DNA of 56,978 bases from Streptomyces sp. D2-8. GTDB lineage: Bacteria; Actinomycetota; Actinomycetes; Streptomycetales; Streptomycetaceae. Positions within the stretch are counted from its first letter, which is position 1. Each line of letters opens with the position of its first letter. The stretch lies in NCBI RefSeq assembly GCF_023184515.1, contig NZ_JAAHBP010000028.1, positions 1 to 56,978 on the forward strand. The letters run 5' to 3'. Under the pieces are notes generated by a model. It worked only from the letters and a program-made list of their open reading frames with translations. It was not told the DNA's origin and did no database searches. Positions 7,379 through 15,732 of this stretch are shown piece by piece. Position numbers and translations under genes: made by a program.

Positions 7379-8556
7379 CCGACGTCGAGGAACTGCGCAG
7401 CCGCACCCGCGAGTTGCTGGCCGCCCACCCGCCGGCCTCCACCGACCGCCTGGACTTCCTCCGGGCCCGCTTCGACGCCGGACTCGCCTGGGTGCACTAC
7501 CCGGAGGGCCTCGGCGGACTCGGCGCCCCCCGCTCCCTCCAGGCCGTCGTGGACGCCGAGCTGGAGGCCGCCGGGGCGCCCGACAACGACCCGCGGCGCA
7601 TCGGCATCGGCCTGGGCATGGCCGCACCGACCATCCTGGGCTACGGCACGGACGAACAGAAGCGGCGCTACCTGAGGCCCCTGTGGACGGGGGAGGAGGT
7701 CTGGTGCCAGCTGTTCAGCGAGCCGGGGGCGGGATCCGACCTGGCCGCGCTGGGCACCCGTGCCGTGCGGGAAGGCGACGACTGGGTCGTCAACGGGCAG
7801 AAGGTCTGGACGTCCAGCGCCCATGTCGCGCGCTGGGCCATCCTCATCGCCCGCACCGACCCGGAGGTGCCCAAACACCGGGGCATCACGTACTTCGTCT
7901 GCGACATGACCGACCCGGGCGTCGAGGTGCGGCCGCTGCGGCAGGTCACCGGCGAGGCCGAGTTCAACGAGGTGTTCCTCACCGACGTCCGCATCCCCGA
8001 CTCGCGGCGCCTCGGCGAGGTCGGCGACGGCTGGAAGGTCGCGCAGACCACGCTGAACAACGAGCGCGTGGCCATCGGCGGCATGCGGCTGCCCCGCGAG
8101 GGCGGCATGATCGGCCCGGTCTCGAAGACCTGGCGCGAGCGGCCCGGGCTGCGCACCCACGACCTGCACCAGCGGCTGCTGAAGCTCTGGGTGGAGTCCG
8201 AGGTCTCCCGCCTCACCGCGGAGCGGCTGCGCCAGCAGCTCGTCGCGGGCCAGCCCGGCCCCGAGGGCGCCGGCATGAAACTGGCCTTCGCCCGCCTCAA
8301 CCAGGAGATCAGCGGCCTGGAGGTGGAACTCCTCGGCGAGGAGGGCCTGTTGTACGACGACTGGACCATGCGACGCCCGGAGCTGGTCGACTTCACCGGC
8401 CGCGACGCCGGCTACCGCTACCTGCGCTCCAAGGGCAACAGCATCGAGGGCGGGACCACCGAAGTCCTGCTGAACATCGTCGCCGAGCGCGTCCTGGGCC
8501 TGCCCGGCGAGCCGCGCACCGACAAGGACGTCGCCTGGAAGGACCTGGCCCGATGA
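7375..8556 (+). CDS. Acyl-CoA dehydrogenase (first of a pair)
   Basis: A 393-residue flavoenzyme of the acyl-CoA dehydrogenase superfamily that introduces a trans-2 double bond in acyl-CoA. Visible landmarks are CQLFSEPGAGSDLA, the VNGQKVWTSSA segment contacting FAD, and a C-terminal GNSIEGGTTEV stretch. The ATG overlaps the preceding stop (ATGA) and its own stop overlaps the next start in the same way. Adjacent, unequal acyl-CoA dehydrogenases often assemble as alpha2beta2 heterotetramers in actinobacteria (FadE26-FadE29 type in mycobacteria), so a heteromeric enzyme is plausible here. Confidence 0.9.
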   Translation: MTDVEELRSRTRELLAAHPPASTDRLDFLRARFDAGLAWVHYPEGLGGLGAPRSLQAVVDAELEAAGAPDNDPRRIGIGLGMAAPTILGYGTDEQKRRYLRPLWTGEEVWCQLFSEPGAGSDLAALGTRAVREGDDWVVNGQKVWTSSAHVARWAILIARTDPEVPKHRGITYFVCDMTDPGVEVRPLRQVTGEAEFNEVFLTDVRIPDSRRLGEVGDGWKVAQTTLNNERVAIGGMRLPREGGMIGPVSKTWRERPGLRTHDLHQRLLKLWVESEVSRLTAERLRQQLVAGQPGPEGAGMKLAFARLNQEISGLEVELLGEEGLLYDDWTMRRPELVDFTGRDAGYRYLRSKGNSIEGGTTEVLLNIVAERVLGLPGEPRTDKDVAWKDLAR

Positions 8557-9635
8557 GCGCACAGCCCGATCTGCTGTACTCGGAGGAGGAAGAGGCGCTG
8601 CGTGCCGCCGTCCGCGACCTGCTCACCGACCACTGTGACGCCCCCGGCGTCATCGCCCGGTCGGAGTCGGACGCCCCGCACCACCTGGCCCTGTGGAAGG
8701 CCCTGACCGACGGCATGGGTCTCGCCGGCCTGCTGGTGCCCGAGGAACTCGACGGCCAGGGCGCCACGCACCGCGAAGCCGCCGTCGTGCTGGAGGAGCT
8801 GGGACGCGCGGTCGCGCCCGTGCCGTATCTGACGAGCGCGGTCGTCGCCACCGAGGCCCTGCTGGCCTGCGGCACCGACGACCTGCTCCGCGACCTCGCG
8901 ACCGGGACGACGATCGGCGCCCTCGCGGTCGCCCTCAACGTCGCACCGGGCGCCGCCTACAAGACCGTCCGGCACGAGGACGGGCTGCTGCGCGGCGAAC
9001 TGACCGCCATCGCGGACGCGGCCGTCGCGGATGTCCTGCTCGTGCCCGCCGACGACGGCGGTCTGTACGCGGTCGACGCCACCGCCGCGACCGTCACGCC
9101 CCAGACCTCCCTGGACCTGACCCGGCCGCTCGCGACCGTCACCCTCGACGGAGTGCGGGGCCGGCTGCTGGGTGACGCCGAACCCGCCGTACGCCGGGCC
9201 CTGCGCGCCGGCGCCGGACTGCTCGCCTCCGAGCAGTTCGGGCTGGCCGAGTGGACGCTCACGGAGACGGTCCGCTACCTGAAGGAACGCAAGCAGTTCA
9301 ACCGGCCGGTCGGCGGCTTCCAGGCGATCAAGCACCGGCTGGCCCAGCTGTGGCTGGAGGTCGTCAACACCCGCGCGGCCGCCCGCAACGCCGCCGACGC
9401 CCTGGCGAACGGCGAGGACGTGGACATGGCCGTCACCGTCGCCCAGGCGTACGCGGCACCCGTGGCCGTGCACGCCGCCGAGGAGGCCCTGCAACTGCAC
9501 GGCGGCATCGGCATGACGTGGGAGCACCCCGTGCATCTGTACCTCAAGCGCGCCAAGGCCGACTCGATCGCCTACGGCACGCCGGGCGCCCACCGGGAGG
9601 CACTGGCCGCTCTGGCCGACCTCCAGGCTCCCTGA
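8553..9635 (+). CDS. Acyl-CoA dehydrogenase (second of a pair)
   Basis: A 360-residue acyl-CoA dehydrogenase homologue, shorter than its partner. The C-terminal domain has RKQFNRPVGGFQAIKHRLA and LQLHGGIGMTWEHPVHLYLKR, the latter in the position that supplies the catalytic Glu in FadE28-like subunits. The middle beta-domain is more divergent and lacks a clear SEP-GSD motif. This division, each subunit keeping a different part of the canonical sites, supports a shared heteromeric active assembly with the preceding gene. It is coupled by an ATGA overlap and followed 40 bases later by a strong terminator, so it closes the operon. Confidence 0.88.
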   Translation: MSAQPDLLYSEEEEALRAAVRDLLTDHCDAPGVIARSESDAPHHLALWKALTDGMGLAGLLVPEELDGQGATHREAAVVLEELGRAVAPVPYLTSAVVATEALLACGTDDLLRDLATGTTIGALAVALNVAPGAAYKTVRHEDGLLRGELTAIADAAVADVLLVPADDGGLYAVDATAATVTPQTSLDLTRPLATVTLDGVRGRLLGDAEPAVRRALRAGAGLLASEQFGLAEWTLTETVRYLKERKQFNRPVGGFQAIKHRLAQLWLEVVNTRAAARNAADALANGEDVDMAVTVAQAYAAPVAVHAAEEALQLHGGIGMTWEHPVHLYLKRAKADSIAYGTPGAHREALAALADLQAP

Positions 9636-9676
9636 CGTCCAACCGGCCAACACCGGGAAACCTCCCGGGGAAAACC

Positions 9677-9710
9677 GGAAAGGCCCGTCCCACCAGGGGC
9701 GGGCCTTTCC
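9677..9710 (+). terminator. Intrinsic terminator-like hairpin
   Basis: GGAAAGGCCCGTCC and GGCGGGCCTTTCC pair as a 13-bp stem with one bulged T and a short loop, 40 bases after the acyl-CoA dehydrogenase stop. The right arm ends in CTTTCC. This is the end of the three-gene operon. Confidence 0.75.
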
Positions 9711-9839
9711 GTGCGCCCCGGTCCGGTGCGGTGAACGCGTGATGGCGGTCCTGCCAACTCCGTGCGCGGTCCTGCTCCTTGAGGCTGCCGGGACCCATAC
9801 TCGCAGGGTTCCCGTACGGCATCTCCAGGGAGGCAGAGC

Positions 9840-10700
9840 ATGGCCCTCACCACCCGTCGCAGTGCCCTCACCACCCTCGGCGCAGCCCTCGCGGGCTCGA
9901 TCGCCGTCCCCGCCGCCCCCGCAGCGGCGGGCGAACGCACGCACAGGTTCCGGCCGTTGTGGCGCGCCCACGCGCACAACGACTACGAGCACCCGCGCCC
10001 GCTGTTCGACGCCCTCGACCACCGCTTCGGCAGCGTCGAGGCCGACATCCACCTCGTCGGTGACCAGCTCCTCGTCGCCCACGACCCGGAGGACCTCGAC
10101 CCGTCACGCACCCTTGAGTCCCTCTACCTCGACCCGCTCGCCGCCCGCGTCCGCGCCAGCCACGGCTGCGTGTACCGGGGATACCGCGGCTCACTGCAGC
10201 TGCTGATCGACATCAAGACCGAGGGCTCGTCGACGTACCTCGAACTCGACCGCCACCTCCGGCGCCACCGGCACCTGTTCACCACCTACGCCCACGGCCG
10301 CGTCTTCCGCGGTCCCGTCACCGCCGTGATCTCCGGCGACCGCGCGGCCCGCACGCCCATGGAGGCGCAGACCGTCCGGCGCGCCTTCTACGACGGCCGC
10401 CTCGCCGACCTCGGCAGCCCGGCTCCGGCCTCCTTCATCCCGCTGATCAGCGACAACTGGACGCTCCACTTCACTTGGCAGGGCGTGGGCGCGTTCCCGG
10501 AAGCCGAGCGGCAGAAGCTGCGGGGCCTCACCAGGGCCGCCCACCGGCGCGGGCAGAAGGTGCGGTTCTGGGCGACCCCGGACCTGGCCGGACCCGCCCG
10601 CGACGCGCTCTGGGGCGAACTGCTCGCCGCCGGCGTCGACTACCTCAACACCGACGACCTCGCCGGGCTGGAGGCGTTCCTGGACGCCCGGCGAGCCTAG
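9840..10700 (+). CDS. Secreted PI-PLC/GDPD-like phosphodiesterase (AIM6-type)
   Basis: A 286-residue exported protein. It starts with a Tat-like signal (TTRRSALTTLG, then a hydrophobic stretch ending in AAPAAAG near residue 31). The mature part opens with WRAHAHNDYEHPRPLFDAL and VEADIHL. These His and acidic residues are characteristic of a TIM-barrel phosphodiesterase group related to phosphatidylinositol phospholipase C and glycerophosphodiester phosphodiesterases. YLNTDDLAGLEAFL near the end matches the family C-terminus. An AGGGAGG site precedes the ATG. It probably cleaves phosphodiesters outside the membrane, for lipid or phosphate scavenging; the substrate is inferred. Confidence 0.8.
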   Translation: MALTTRRSALTTLGAALAGSIAVPAAPAAAGERTHRFRPLWRAHAHNDYEHPRPLFDALDHRFGSVEADIHLVGDQLLVAHDPEDLDPSRTLESLYLDPLAARVRASHGCVYRGYRGSLQLLIDIKTEGSSTYLELDRHLRRHRHLFTTYAHGRVFRGPVTAVISGDRAARTPMEAQTVRRAFYDGRLADLGSPAPASFIPLISDNWTLHFTWQGVGAFPEAERQKLRGLTRAAHRRGQKVRFWATPDLAGPARDALWGELLAAGVDYLNTDDLAGLEAFLDARRA

Positions 10701-10823
10701 GGCGCCAAGAGGGACACCACACGTTCGGCGGACAGGTCAGCCGCCCGGACGAACCCTCCGCTACGCCACACTTGCGGCCGAACGTCGTGAACCGGACATG
10801 GCGGCGTGGCGGAGGAGTTGACG

Positions 10824-11018
10824 ATGGCCATTTCCATCTCTGTGGTGCTGCTGCTCGTGATCCTTGCGGTGATCTTCCTGCGCAACGGCGGGCTGAAGGT
10901 CTCCCATGCGCTGGTCTGCCTGCTGCTCGGCTTCTACCTGGCCAGCACCAGCATCGCCCCCACCATCCACAGCGGACTCACGGCGACGGCGGACATCGTC
11001 AGCGGTCTGAGGCCCTGA
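10824..11018 (+). CDS. Small conserved membrane protein
   Basis: A 64-residue protein with two hydrophobic segments (about residues 3-19 and 29-46) separated by the polar stretch RNGGLKVSH. I chose ATG 10824 because GGAGGAG lies six bases upstream; a GTG six codons earlier lacks a site. It resembles small actinobacterial membrane proteins of unknown function. It is convergent with the phosphodiester glycosidase gene, the stops being two bases apart, and follows the phosphodiesterase by 123 bases. Confidence 0.65.
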   Translation: MAISISVVLLLVILAVIFLRNGGLKVSHALVCLLLGFYLASTSIAPTIHSGLTATADIVSGLRP

Positions 11019-11020
11019 GG

Positions 11021-12253
11021 TCACCCGGAGAACACGCCGATGCCGTTCGGGGCGAGGCGTTCGGCACCGCCGCTGGGGTGGTTGCGCACGGATACCGCGC
11101 TCGCGCCCGCTTTCCGTGCGACCAGGGTCGACGACCCGCCGCCGTCCAGGCTGAAGGCGTCCTCCGAGCCCAGATTCTTCATGGTGCCGGCGACTTCGGC
11201 GATCGTCAGACCGCTGCGGTAGGCGGCGGCGCCGTCCAGCGCGAGCAGCAACAGGCGCCGTCCGCCGTCGGCGATCCCCACGGCCGTACGGACTGCCGAC
11301 GTCGTGTTGTCGAGCCCCGGCAGCGGCTGCCCGCCCGTGAGCACCGGGTAACCGCCGAGGGCGAGCCGGTAGGCGACGCCGTCCGTGGCCGCCACGAGGC
11401 CGTGCTCGACCTCGACCGCCTCACCGGTGGAGAACTTGCGCAGCTGCTGGGCGCCCGCCTCCCGGCCGACCAGCACGGTGGTCCCCGCGGTGATGGGGCC
11501 GCTGCCCGGGGTGTCGGCGGCCGAGACGACCTGGCCGTCGCGGACCGTCACCTCGTAGGTGTCCGTGCTGCACGGAGCGGCGCGGTCCGTGTCCGTGCCG
11601 CACGTGGCGCGCACCCGGGACACGCTGCCCCACTCGGAGGTGAACGCACCGACGGAACCCACCGGCAGCGCGTACTGGTTGAGCCCGCCGAGAGGCAGCT
11701 CCGTCTCGGCCGTACGGACCGAACCGGCGAGCGTCAGCCGGTCCAGCCGCGCCCGCCCGTCGGTGCCGACGGCGAAGACGTCCTCGGTGGTGGTGCCGGG
11801 CGGCAGCGCCGGCCCGAAACGCTGGCCGTTCGGCACGGCCGCCTTCAGTGTCCGCCCGGCAGCGATCGCCGGACCCACACTGGCGCCGGTCGCCTCGACG
11901 CCCGGGTGCTGCGTCTCGGTGATGTTGAAGAAGTCGCCGTTGACACCGGCGACCGCGCCCTGGGTGTTCGCCATGGCCGAGACCCGCGCGCGAGCGGCCA
12001 CGACCCCCGGGTACAGCAGATCGACCCGTACCTGCGGGTTGCCCAGGTCGACCCTCAGCACATGGGCGTGCGTCACCCCCTTCGCCGCCTTGATGTCGAA
12101 CTCCTCGTACGTCACGCCCGGCGCGACCCGTCCGCCCTTCTGGACGGCACCGGCCGGAGCCGCCCCCGCCAGGGCCGCACCGGTCAGTGCGCACAACGCC
12201 GTGAGAGACGCCAATACCGCTCTGCCTGCTCGTCGCCTGTGACGACCTGCCAC
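11021..12253 (-). CDS. Secreted phosphodiester glycosidase family protein (NAGPA/DUF2233)
   Basis: A 410-residue exported protein. The GTG at 12253 is preceded by AGGGGG and opens an N-terminus with RHRRRAGRA, a hydrophobic stretch and an AGAAPAGA cleavage region. The body shows GVNGDFFN, LLLLALDG and DAFSLDGGGSSTLV, the hallmark segments of the NAGPA domain. That family includes the enzyme removing GlcNAc from GlcNAc-1-phospho-mannose and bacterial proteins likely acting on wall polysaccharides. An extracellular glycan phosphodiester substrate, such as a teichoic-acid-like polymer, is inference. Confidence 0.82.
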   Translation of the reverse strand: MAGRHRRRAGRAVLASLTALCALTGAALAGAAPAGAVQKGGRVAPGVTYEEFDIKAAKGVTHAHVLRVDLGNPQVRVDLLYPGVVAARARVSAMANTQGAVAGVNGDFFNITETQHPGVEATGASVGPAIAAGRTLKAAVPNGQRFGPALPPGTTTEDVFAVGTDGRARLDRLTLAGSVRTAETELPLGGLNQYALPVGSVGAFTSEWGSVSRVRATCGTDTDRAAPCSTDTYEVTVRDGQVVSAADTPGSGPITAGTTVLVGREAGAQQLRKFSTGEAVEVEHGLVAATDGVAYRLALGGYPVLTGGQPLPGLDNTTSAVRTAVGIADGGRRLLLLALDGAAAYRSGLTIAEVAGTMKNLGSEDAFSLDGGGSSTLVARKAGASAVSVRNHPSGGAERLAPNGIGVFSG

Positions 12254-12379
12254 CGTGCCCCCTGATGCCTCGTCAACTTCCGGAACCCTCAGGGGCAGTG
12301 CACCAGACCGCGGGGGCAGGCAGGGCGGCTGAGCGCGGACTACGCGGGAACGGCTGAAAAATCGCACCCCCTGGGTGCT

Positions 12380-13552
12380 TCAGCTGTCGCCCGCTCCGGT
12401 GTCGTAGGGCGTGAAATGCGCGGGCGTGTGGTCGATCGGCAGGCCTGGCCGCCAGACGGTGAGGGCCTGCGCGCTGCACACGAACAACTGCTCCGGCAGC
12501 CGGTCCAGGGCGAACCAGCGCCAGCGGCCCACAGTCTCCCCGGGCTGGTCCGACGGCTCGCCCCGCCAGGAGGTGACCCGGGCGGCCACGGTGATGCGGA
12601 CGACGCCGCCCGCATCGTCCAGCAGCGTCCCGAGCAGCCGGACGTCCTCGGGCCGTGCCGCGAGCCCCGTCTCCTCGCCGAGCTCGCGCACGACCGCCTC
12701 CTGCAACGACTCCCCGGGCTCCACCGTCCCGCCGGGCAGCTCCCACGTCCCGCGCCGGTGCCGGCCCAGAAGCAGCCCGCGCGGCCCGTACAGGACAGCA
12801 CCCACCCCGAGCGCGGCGTGCGCCGCCGGCGGCTTGTCGACGCGCGGCCGGGAGGACACCCGCACGGGCCGGGTCACCCGGAAGAGCCGGTAGGAGGCCC
12901 TGTTCCCGGCCTCCGGCGTGTCGAGGACGTCGATCCCCTCCACGCGCAGCCCGTACTCGGTGAGCAGCGCCGTCCAGACCTCCGGGGTGAGCACCCACAT
13001 GTGGACCGTGATCTCACCGCCGCCCGCCAGCCGCAGGATCTCCGGCCGGGCGGCGACCCGGTCCGACGGTCCGTCACCACGCGAGTTGGTGTCCAGCACC
13101 GTGAAGCAGAGCCTGCCGCCCGGTCTGAGCGCCCCGGCGAGGGCGGGCAGCAGCCGGTGCGGATCGATGTACGGGACGCCGTTGACGGAGTAGACGACGT
13201 CGTACGGCTCGGCCGAGCGCAGGTGCTGCACCGCGTCGCCCAGGACCAGCCGCAGCCCGGGCAGCGAGCCGTAGCGGGCGCGGGCCCGCTCGTACTGCCC
13301 GGCCGAGGCGTCGACCGCGTCCACCAGGGCCCCGTGGGCCCGCACCAGATGGGCGGCGTGCCGGGCCGGACCGCACCCGAGGTCCAGCACCCGCCGGCCC
13401 GTCAGCTCCCCGAGCACCTCGCTCCCCGGACCGCCGCCCCCGAACCCCCAGTCGATCCGTGCCGCTTCGGACAGCACCGTGCCCCGTCGCAGATGATGCG
13501 CCCCGTACGCGCCCCAGGCCTCGGCGTTGACCGCCTCCGGTTCGTCCGTCAA
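12380..13552 (-). CDS. Bifunctional SAM methyltransferase - NUDIX hydrolase fusion
   Basis: A 390-residue fusion. Residues about 1-230 are a class I SAM-dependent methyltransferase with the motif I segment VLDLGCGPARHAAHL and a post-motif acidic VDAVDAS. Residues about 240-380 are a NUDIX domain with the box GTVEPGESLQEAVVRELGEE. The start is a TTG at 13552, two codons after the upstream gene's stop; there is no better ATG or GTG before the fold begins. Such fusions occur in Streptomyces but I know of no assigned reaction. They could act on a nucleotide-linked substrate in sequence. Confidence 0.85.
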   Translation of the reverse strand: MTDEPEAVNAEAWGAYGAHHLRRGTVLSEAARIDWGFGGGGPGSEVLGELTGRRVLDLGCGPARHAAHLVRAHGALVDAVDASAGQYERARARYGSLPGLRLVLGDAVQHLRSAEPYDVVYSVNGVPYIDPHRLLPALAGALRPGGRLCFTVLDTNSRGDGPSDRVAARPEILRLAGGGEITVHMWVLTPEVWTALLTEYGLRVEGIDVLDTPEAGNRASYRLFRVTRPVRVSSRPRVDKPPAAHAALGVGAVLYGPRGLLLGRHRRGTWELPGGTVEPGESLQEAVVRELGEETGLAARPEDVRLLGTLLDDAGGVVRITVAARVTSWRGEPSDQPGETVGRWRWFALDRLPEQLFVCSAQALTVWRPGLPIDHTPAHFTPYDTGAGDS

Positions 13553-13555
13553 GGC

Positions 13556-13954
13556 TCAGCCGCCCGCCACGGCGTCACGCGGAAGCACCGTGACCCGGTG
13601 GAAGTTGCACCCCGCGAGCCCTGGCTCGCCGTCATCGGCGGGCGGGGTCTGGTGGGCCTTGAGGGCGATGCTCACCAGACTCAGCAGCAGGTCGACGTCC
13701 GCCTCGCAGTCGAGGTGGACCGTCACCCAGCACGATCCGGGCAGCAGGTGGATCGCACTCGAACCGGCGAGGTCGTAGTGGAAGCGCTGGATGGCCCGGC
13801 GTGTGAGGTGGAGGTCCACGTCCCGTGCGGTGTGGAAGTGGACGATCTCGTCACGGACGGAACGGAGCGCCCTTCCGGTACCGCAACTCGCCGGGCCCAC
13901 CAACAGGTCGGGCCATGCCTGCAGGCGCTCCATGGCGCGCTGGGCCAGAGTCAT
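13556..13954 (-). CDS. Luciferase-domain-like protein (DUF5519-type)
   Basis: A 132-residue protein ending in HRVTVLPRDAVAGG, with an internal VHFHTARDVDLHLT and WVTVHLDCEADVDLLLSLVSIALKA. It fits a small family annotated as 'luciferase domain-containing' (DUF5519), which is not evidence of light emission. The stop lies three bases from the TTG of the methyltransferase-NUDIX gene, so the two are almost certainly one transcription unit. Function unknown. Several HxH patterns could bind metal but this is not established. Confidence 0.65.
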   Translation of the reverse strand: MTLAQRAMERLQAWPDLLVGPASCGTGRALRSVRDEIVHFHTARDVDLHLTRRAIQRFHYDLAGSSAIHLLPGSCWVTVHLDCEADVDLLLSLVSIALKAHQTPPADDGEPGLAGCNFHRVTVLPRDAVAGG

Positions 13955-14048
13955 GGCCCCATCGTCGCCTGCTCACCGGCCCGCAACCAGAGGTTGAGCG
14001 ATTTGTAACCGGGACGTGAGGTGGACCGCGGGGGCAGCGACCAGGGGG

Positions 14049-14281
14049 TCAGGCGGACTTGGCGAGTCTGAGGTAGCGCTTTCGGGCCCAGTGCCGGCCC
14101 GGATCGGTGTGGTCGCTGCCCCGTACCTCGTGATGGCCGATGATGCGCGCGGTTCCTCGGGATGCCGTGCCTCCCGCAGATCGCCGGCCCGGGGGCCGCA
14201 GAGCAGGACGGACGGGACGGCGGTGAGGGCGGCGCCCGCGAGGATGCCTCGCCTGCTGGGGACGGGGGTGGTCCGTTCCAT
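14049..14281 (-). pseudogene. Remnant of an N-acetylmuramoyl-L-alanine amidase
   Basis: The gene begins properly: ATG 14281 with a GGAAGGA site and a Tat-type signal (PSRRGILAGAALTAVPSVLL). The catalytic domain is almost entirely missing. Past about residue 30, recognisable amidase sequence continues in a second frame (RHGIPRNR) and then a third frame reading IIGHHEVRGSDHTDPG and KRYLRLAKSA to a TGA at 14049-14051. That last stretch is the usual C-terminus of family-2/PGRP amidases. So an internal deletion of several hundred bases plus at least one frameshift (an apparent extra GC in AACCGCGCATC) destroyed the gene. The lost product would have been an exported peptidoglycan hydrolase. Confidence 0.8.
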
Positions 14282-14433
14282 GAGTGTTGTTCCTTCCGGG
14301 CTCGACGGGAGGGTGTCACTTGCTCGACTGCGCGGAGCGGCGGCCGTTGCGATCGCGGCCCGCGTCGATCAAGTTACGGCCCCTGCCGGTCCGTCAGGAG
14401 GAGGCGGCGCGATTCCGTGGACGGGCCCGTTGA

Positions 14434-14442
14434 TGTGGACAA
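14434..14442 (-). promoter_or_regulatory. Perfect DnaA-box-like 9-mer (TTGTCCACA)
   Basis: Reads TTGTCCACA on the minus strand, the form preferred in Streptomyces origins. It is isolated, in the 227-base gap (14282-14508) between the amidase remnant and the ROK gene. No other function is seen in that gap. A single box is weak evidence for DnaA binding. Confidence 0.3.
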
Positions 14443-14508
14443 CTCCCTCACCCCGTCGGGTGATTCGGGTCGGCGCACCCCCCGGCGACCGTTGGCGACG
14501 GCCCCGTT

Positions 14509-15717
14509 TCAGGCCTGCCCGGCGACGGCCGCCGGATCGTCCAGCACCGCCCGCACCACCGAGTGCGCGGCTCCCAGCAGCGGCCCCTGAGGGCCCAGCC
14601 GGGACACGGACACGGGGCAGGCCGGACCCGCCGTGCGCCGCGCCAGTTCGTCCCGCAGCGAGGGCAGCAGCCAGGGCGCAAGACCGGACAGTTCCCCGCC
14701 GAGGACCACGCTCTCCGGGTCGAGCAGGTTGACCGCCCCGGTCAGCGCCACACCGAGCGCCGTACCGGCGTCGCGCAGGGCACGGCGTACGTCCTCGTCG
14801 CCCTCCGAGGCGCGCCCCGCGAGCAGCCCGACCCGGTCCTCGTCGGGTTCCAGACCGGCCGCACGCAGCACGGCCTCCTCGCCGGCGTACTGCTCCAGAC
14901 AGCCACGCCCGCCGCAGGCGCACTCCGGCCCGTCCGGCTGGACCGGCACGTGCCCCAACTCGCCCGCGAAACCGCGGGTTCCGCGCAGCAGCCCGCCGTC
15001 CACCACGACCGCCGCACCGATACCGATCTCCGCCGAGACGTGCAGGAAGTCGCGGGGCGTGTCGTCCCCCAGCCAGAGTTCGGCGAGGGCGCCGAAGTTG
15101 GCCTCGTTGTCCACGGTCAGCGGGAGGTCCGACGGCAGCAGCGTGCCGAGGTCCGTGTCGTGCCAGCCGAGGTTCGGGGCGCGCACGACGGTCCGGGCGT
15201 CACGCGCCACCAGACCCGGCACGGCCACGGCGAGTCCGGCGGGCCACAGACCCTCGCCCTCCGCCTCGGCGACGACCCGGCGGATCAGCTCGGTGAGCTC
15301 CGCGAGCACGGGTTCCGGGGAGCGGCCGCGGTTCGCTCCCTGCCGTACCGCCCGCGACCGGGTCGTCCCGCGCAGGTCGACGGCGCAGACCGCGAGGTGG
15401 TCGACGCCGACCTCCGCGCCGATCCCGGCCGGGCCGCGACCGCTGACGGCGAGCGCGGAACCGGGCCGTCCCACCCGGCCGGGCCGCTCGGGCCCCAGTT
15501 CCTCGAGGAGCCCCGAGCGGATGAGCTCGTCGACGAGCGTCGAGACCGCCGCCCGGGTCAGACCGATCCGCGAGGCGACGGCGGCCCGGGACAGCGGACC
15601 CTCGTCGCGGACGGTGTGCAGGACACGGGCGAGGTTGCGGCGGCGCATGCCCTGCTGGGTGTCGGGCAGGGCGCGTCCCGGCCCTGCGGGACGTGCCTCG
15701 TGCAGCGGTGCGGTCAT
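14509..15717 (-). CDS. ROK-family transcriptional regulator of xylose genes
   Basis: A 402-residue ROK protein. The N-terminal winged helix (about residues 25-80) contains GPLSRAAVASRIGLTRAAVSTLV. The sugar-kinase-like domain follows, with the ROK zinc-site signature GHVPVQPDGPECACGGRGCLEQ. It lies 15 bases after xylulokinase on the same strand and is divergent from xylA through xylB. By analogy with XylR repressors it should bind the xylA/xylB control region and release it with xylose or a derivative. Ligand and operator are inferred from context. Confidence 0.85.
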   Translation of the reverse strand: MTAPLHEARPAGPGRALPDTQQGMRRRNLARVLHTVRDEGPLSRAAVASRIGLTRAAVSTLVDELIRSGLLEELGPERPGRVGRPGSALAVSGRGPAGIGAEVGVDHLAVCAVDLRGTTRSRAVRQGANRGRSPEPVLAELTELIRRVVAEAEGEGLWPAGLAVAVPGLVARDARTVVRAPNLGWHDTDLGTLLPSDLPLTVDNEANFGALAELWLGDDTPRDFLHVSAEIGIGAAVVVDGGLLRGTRGFAGELGHVPVQPDGPECACGGRGCLEQYAGEEAVLRAAGLEPDEDRVGLLAGRASEGDEDVRRALRDAGTALGVALTGAVNLLDPESVVLGGELSGLAPWLLPSLRDELARRTAGPACPVSVSRLGPQGPLLGAAHSVVRAVLDDPAAVAGQA

Positions 15718-15732
15718 GCCTGACGCCAGTCC

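Noticed and set aside
13556..13954. True luciferase
   Set aside because: The 'luciferase domain' label is a family name; no bacterial luciferase alpha/beta fold, aldehyde-supply genes or flavin reductase are present.
13973..14281. 102-codon frame as an intact secreted protein
   Set aside because: Beyond the signal peptide it reads out of frame across recognisable amidase C-terminal sequence, so it is better explained as a pseudogene.
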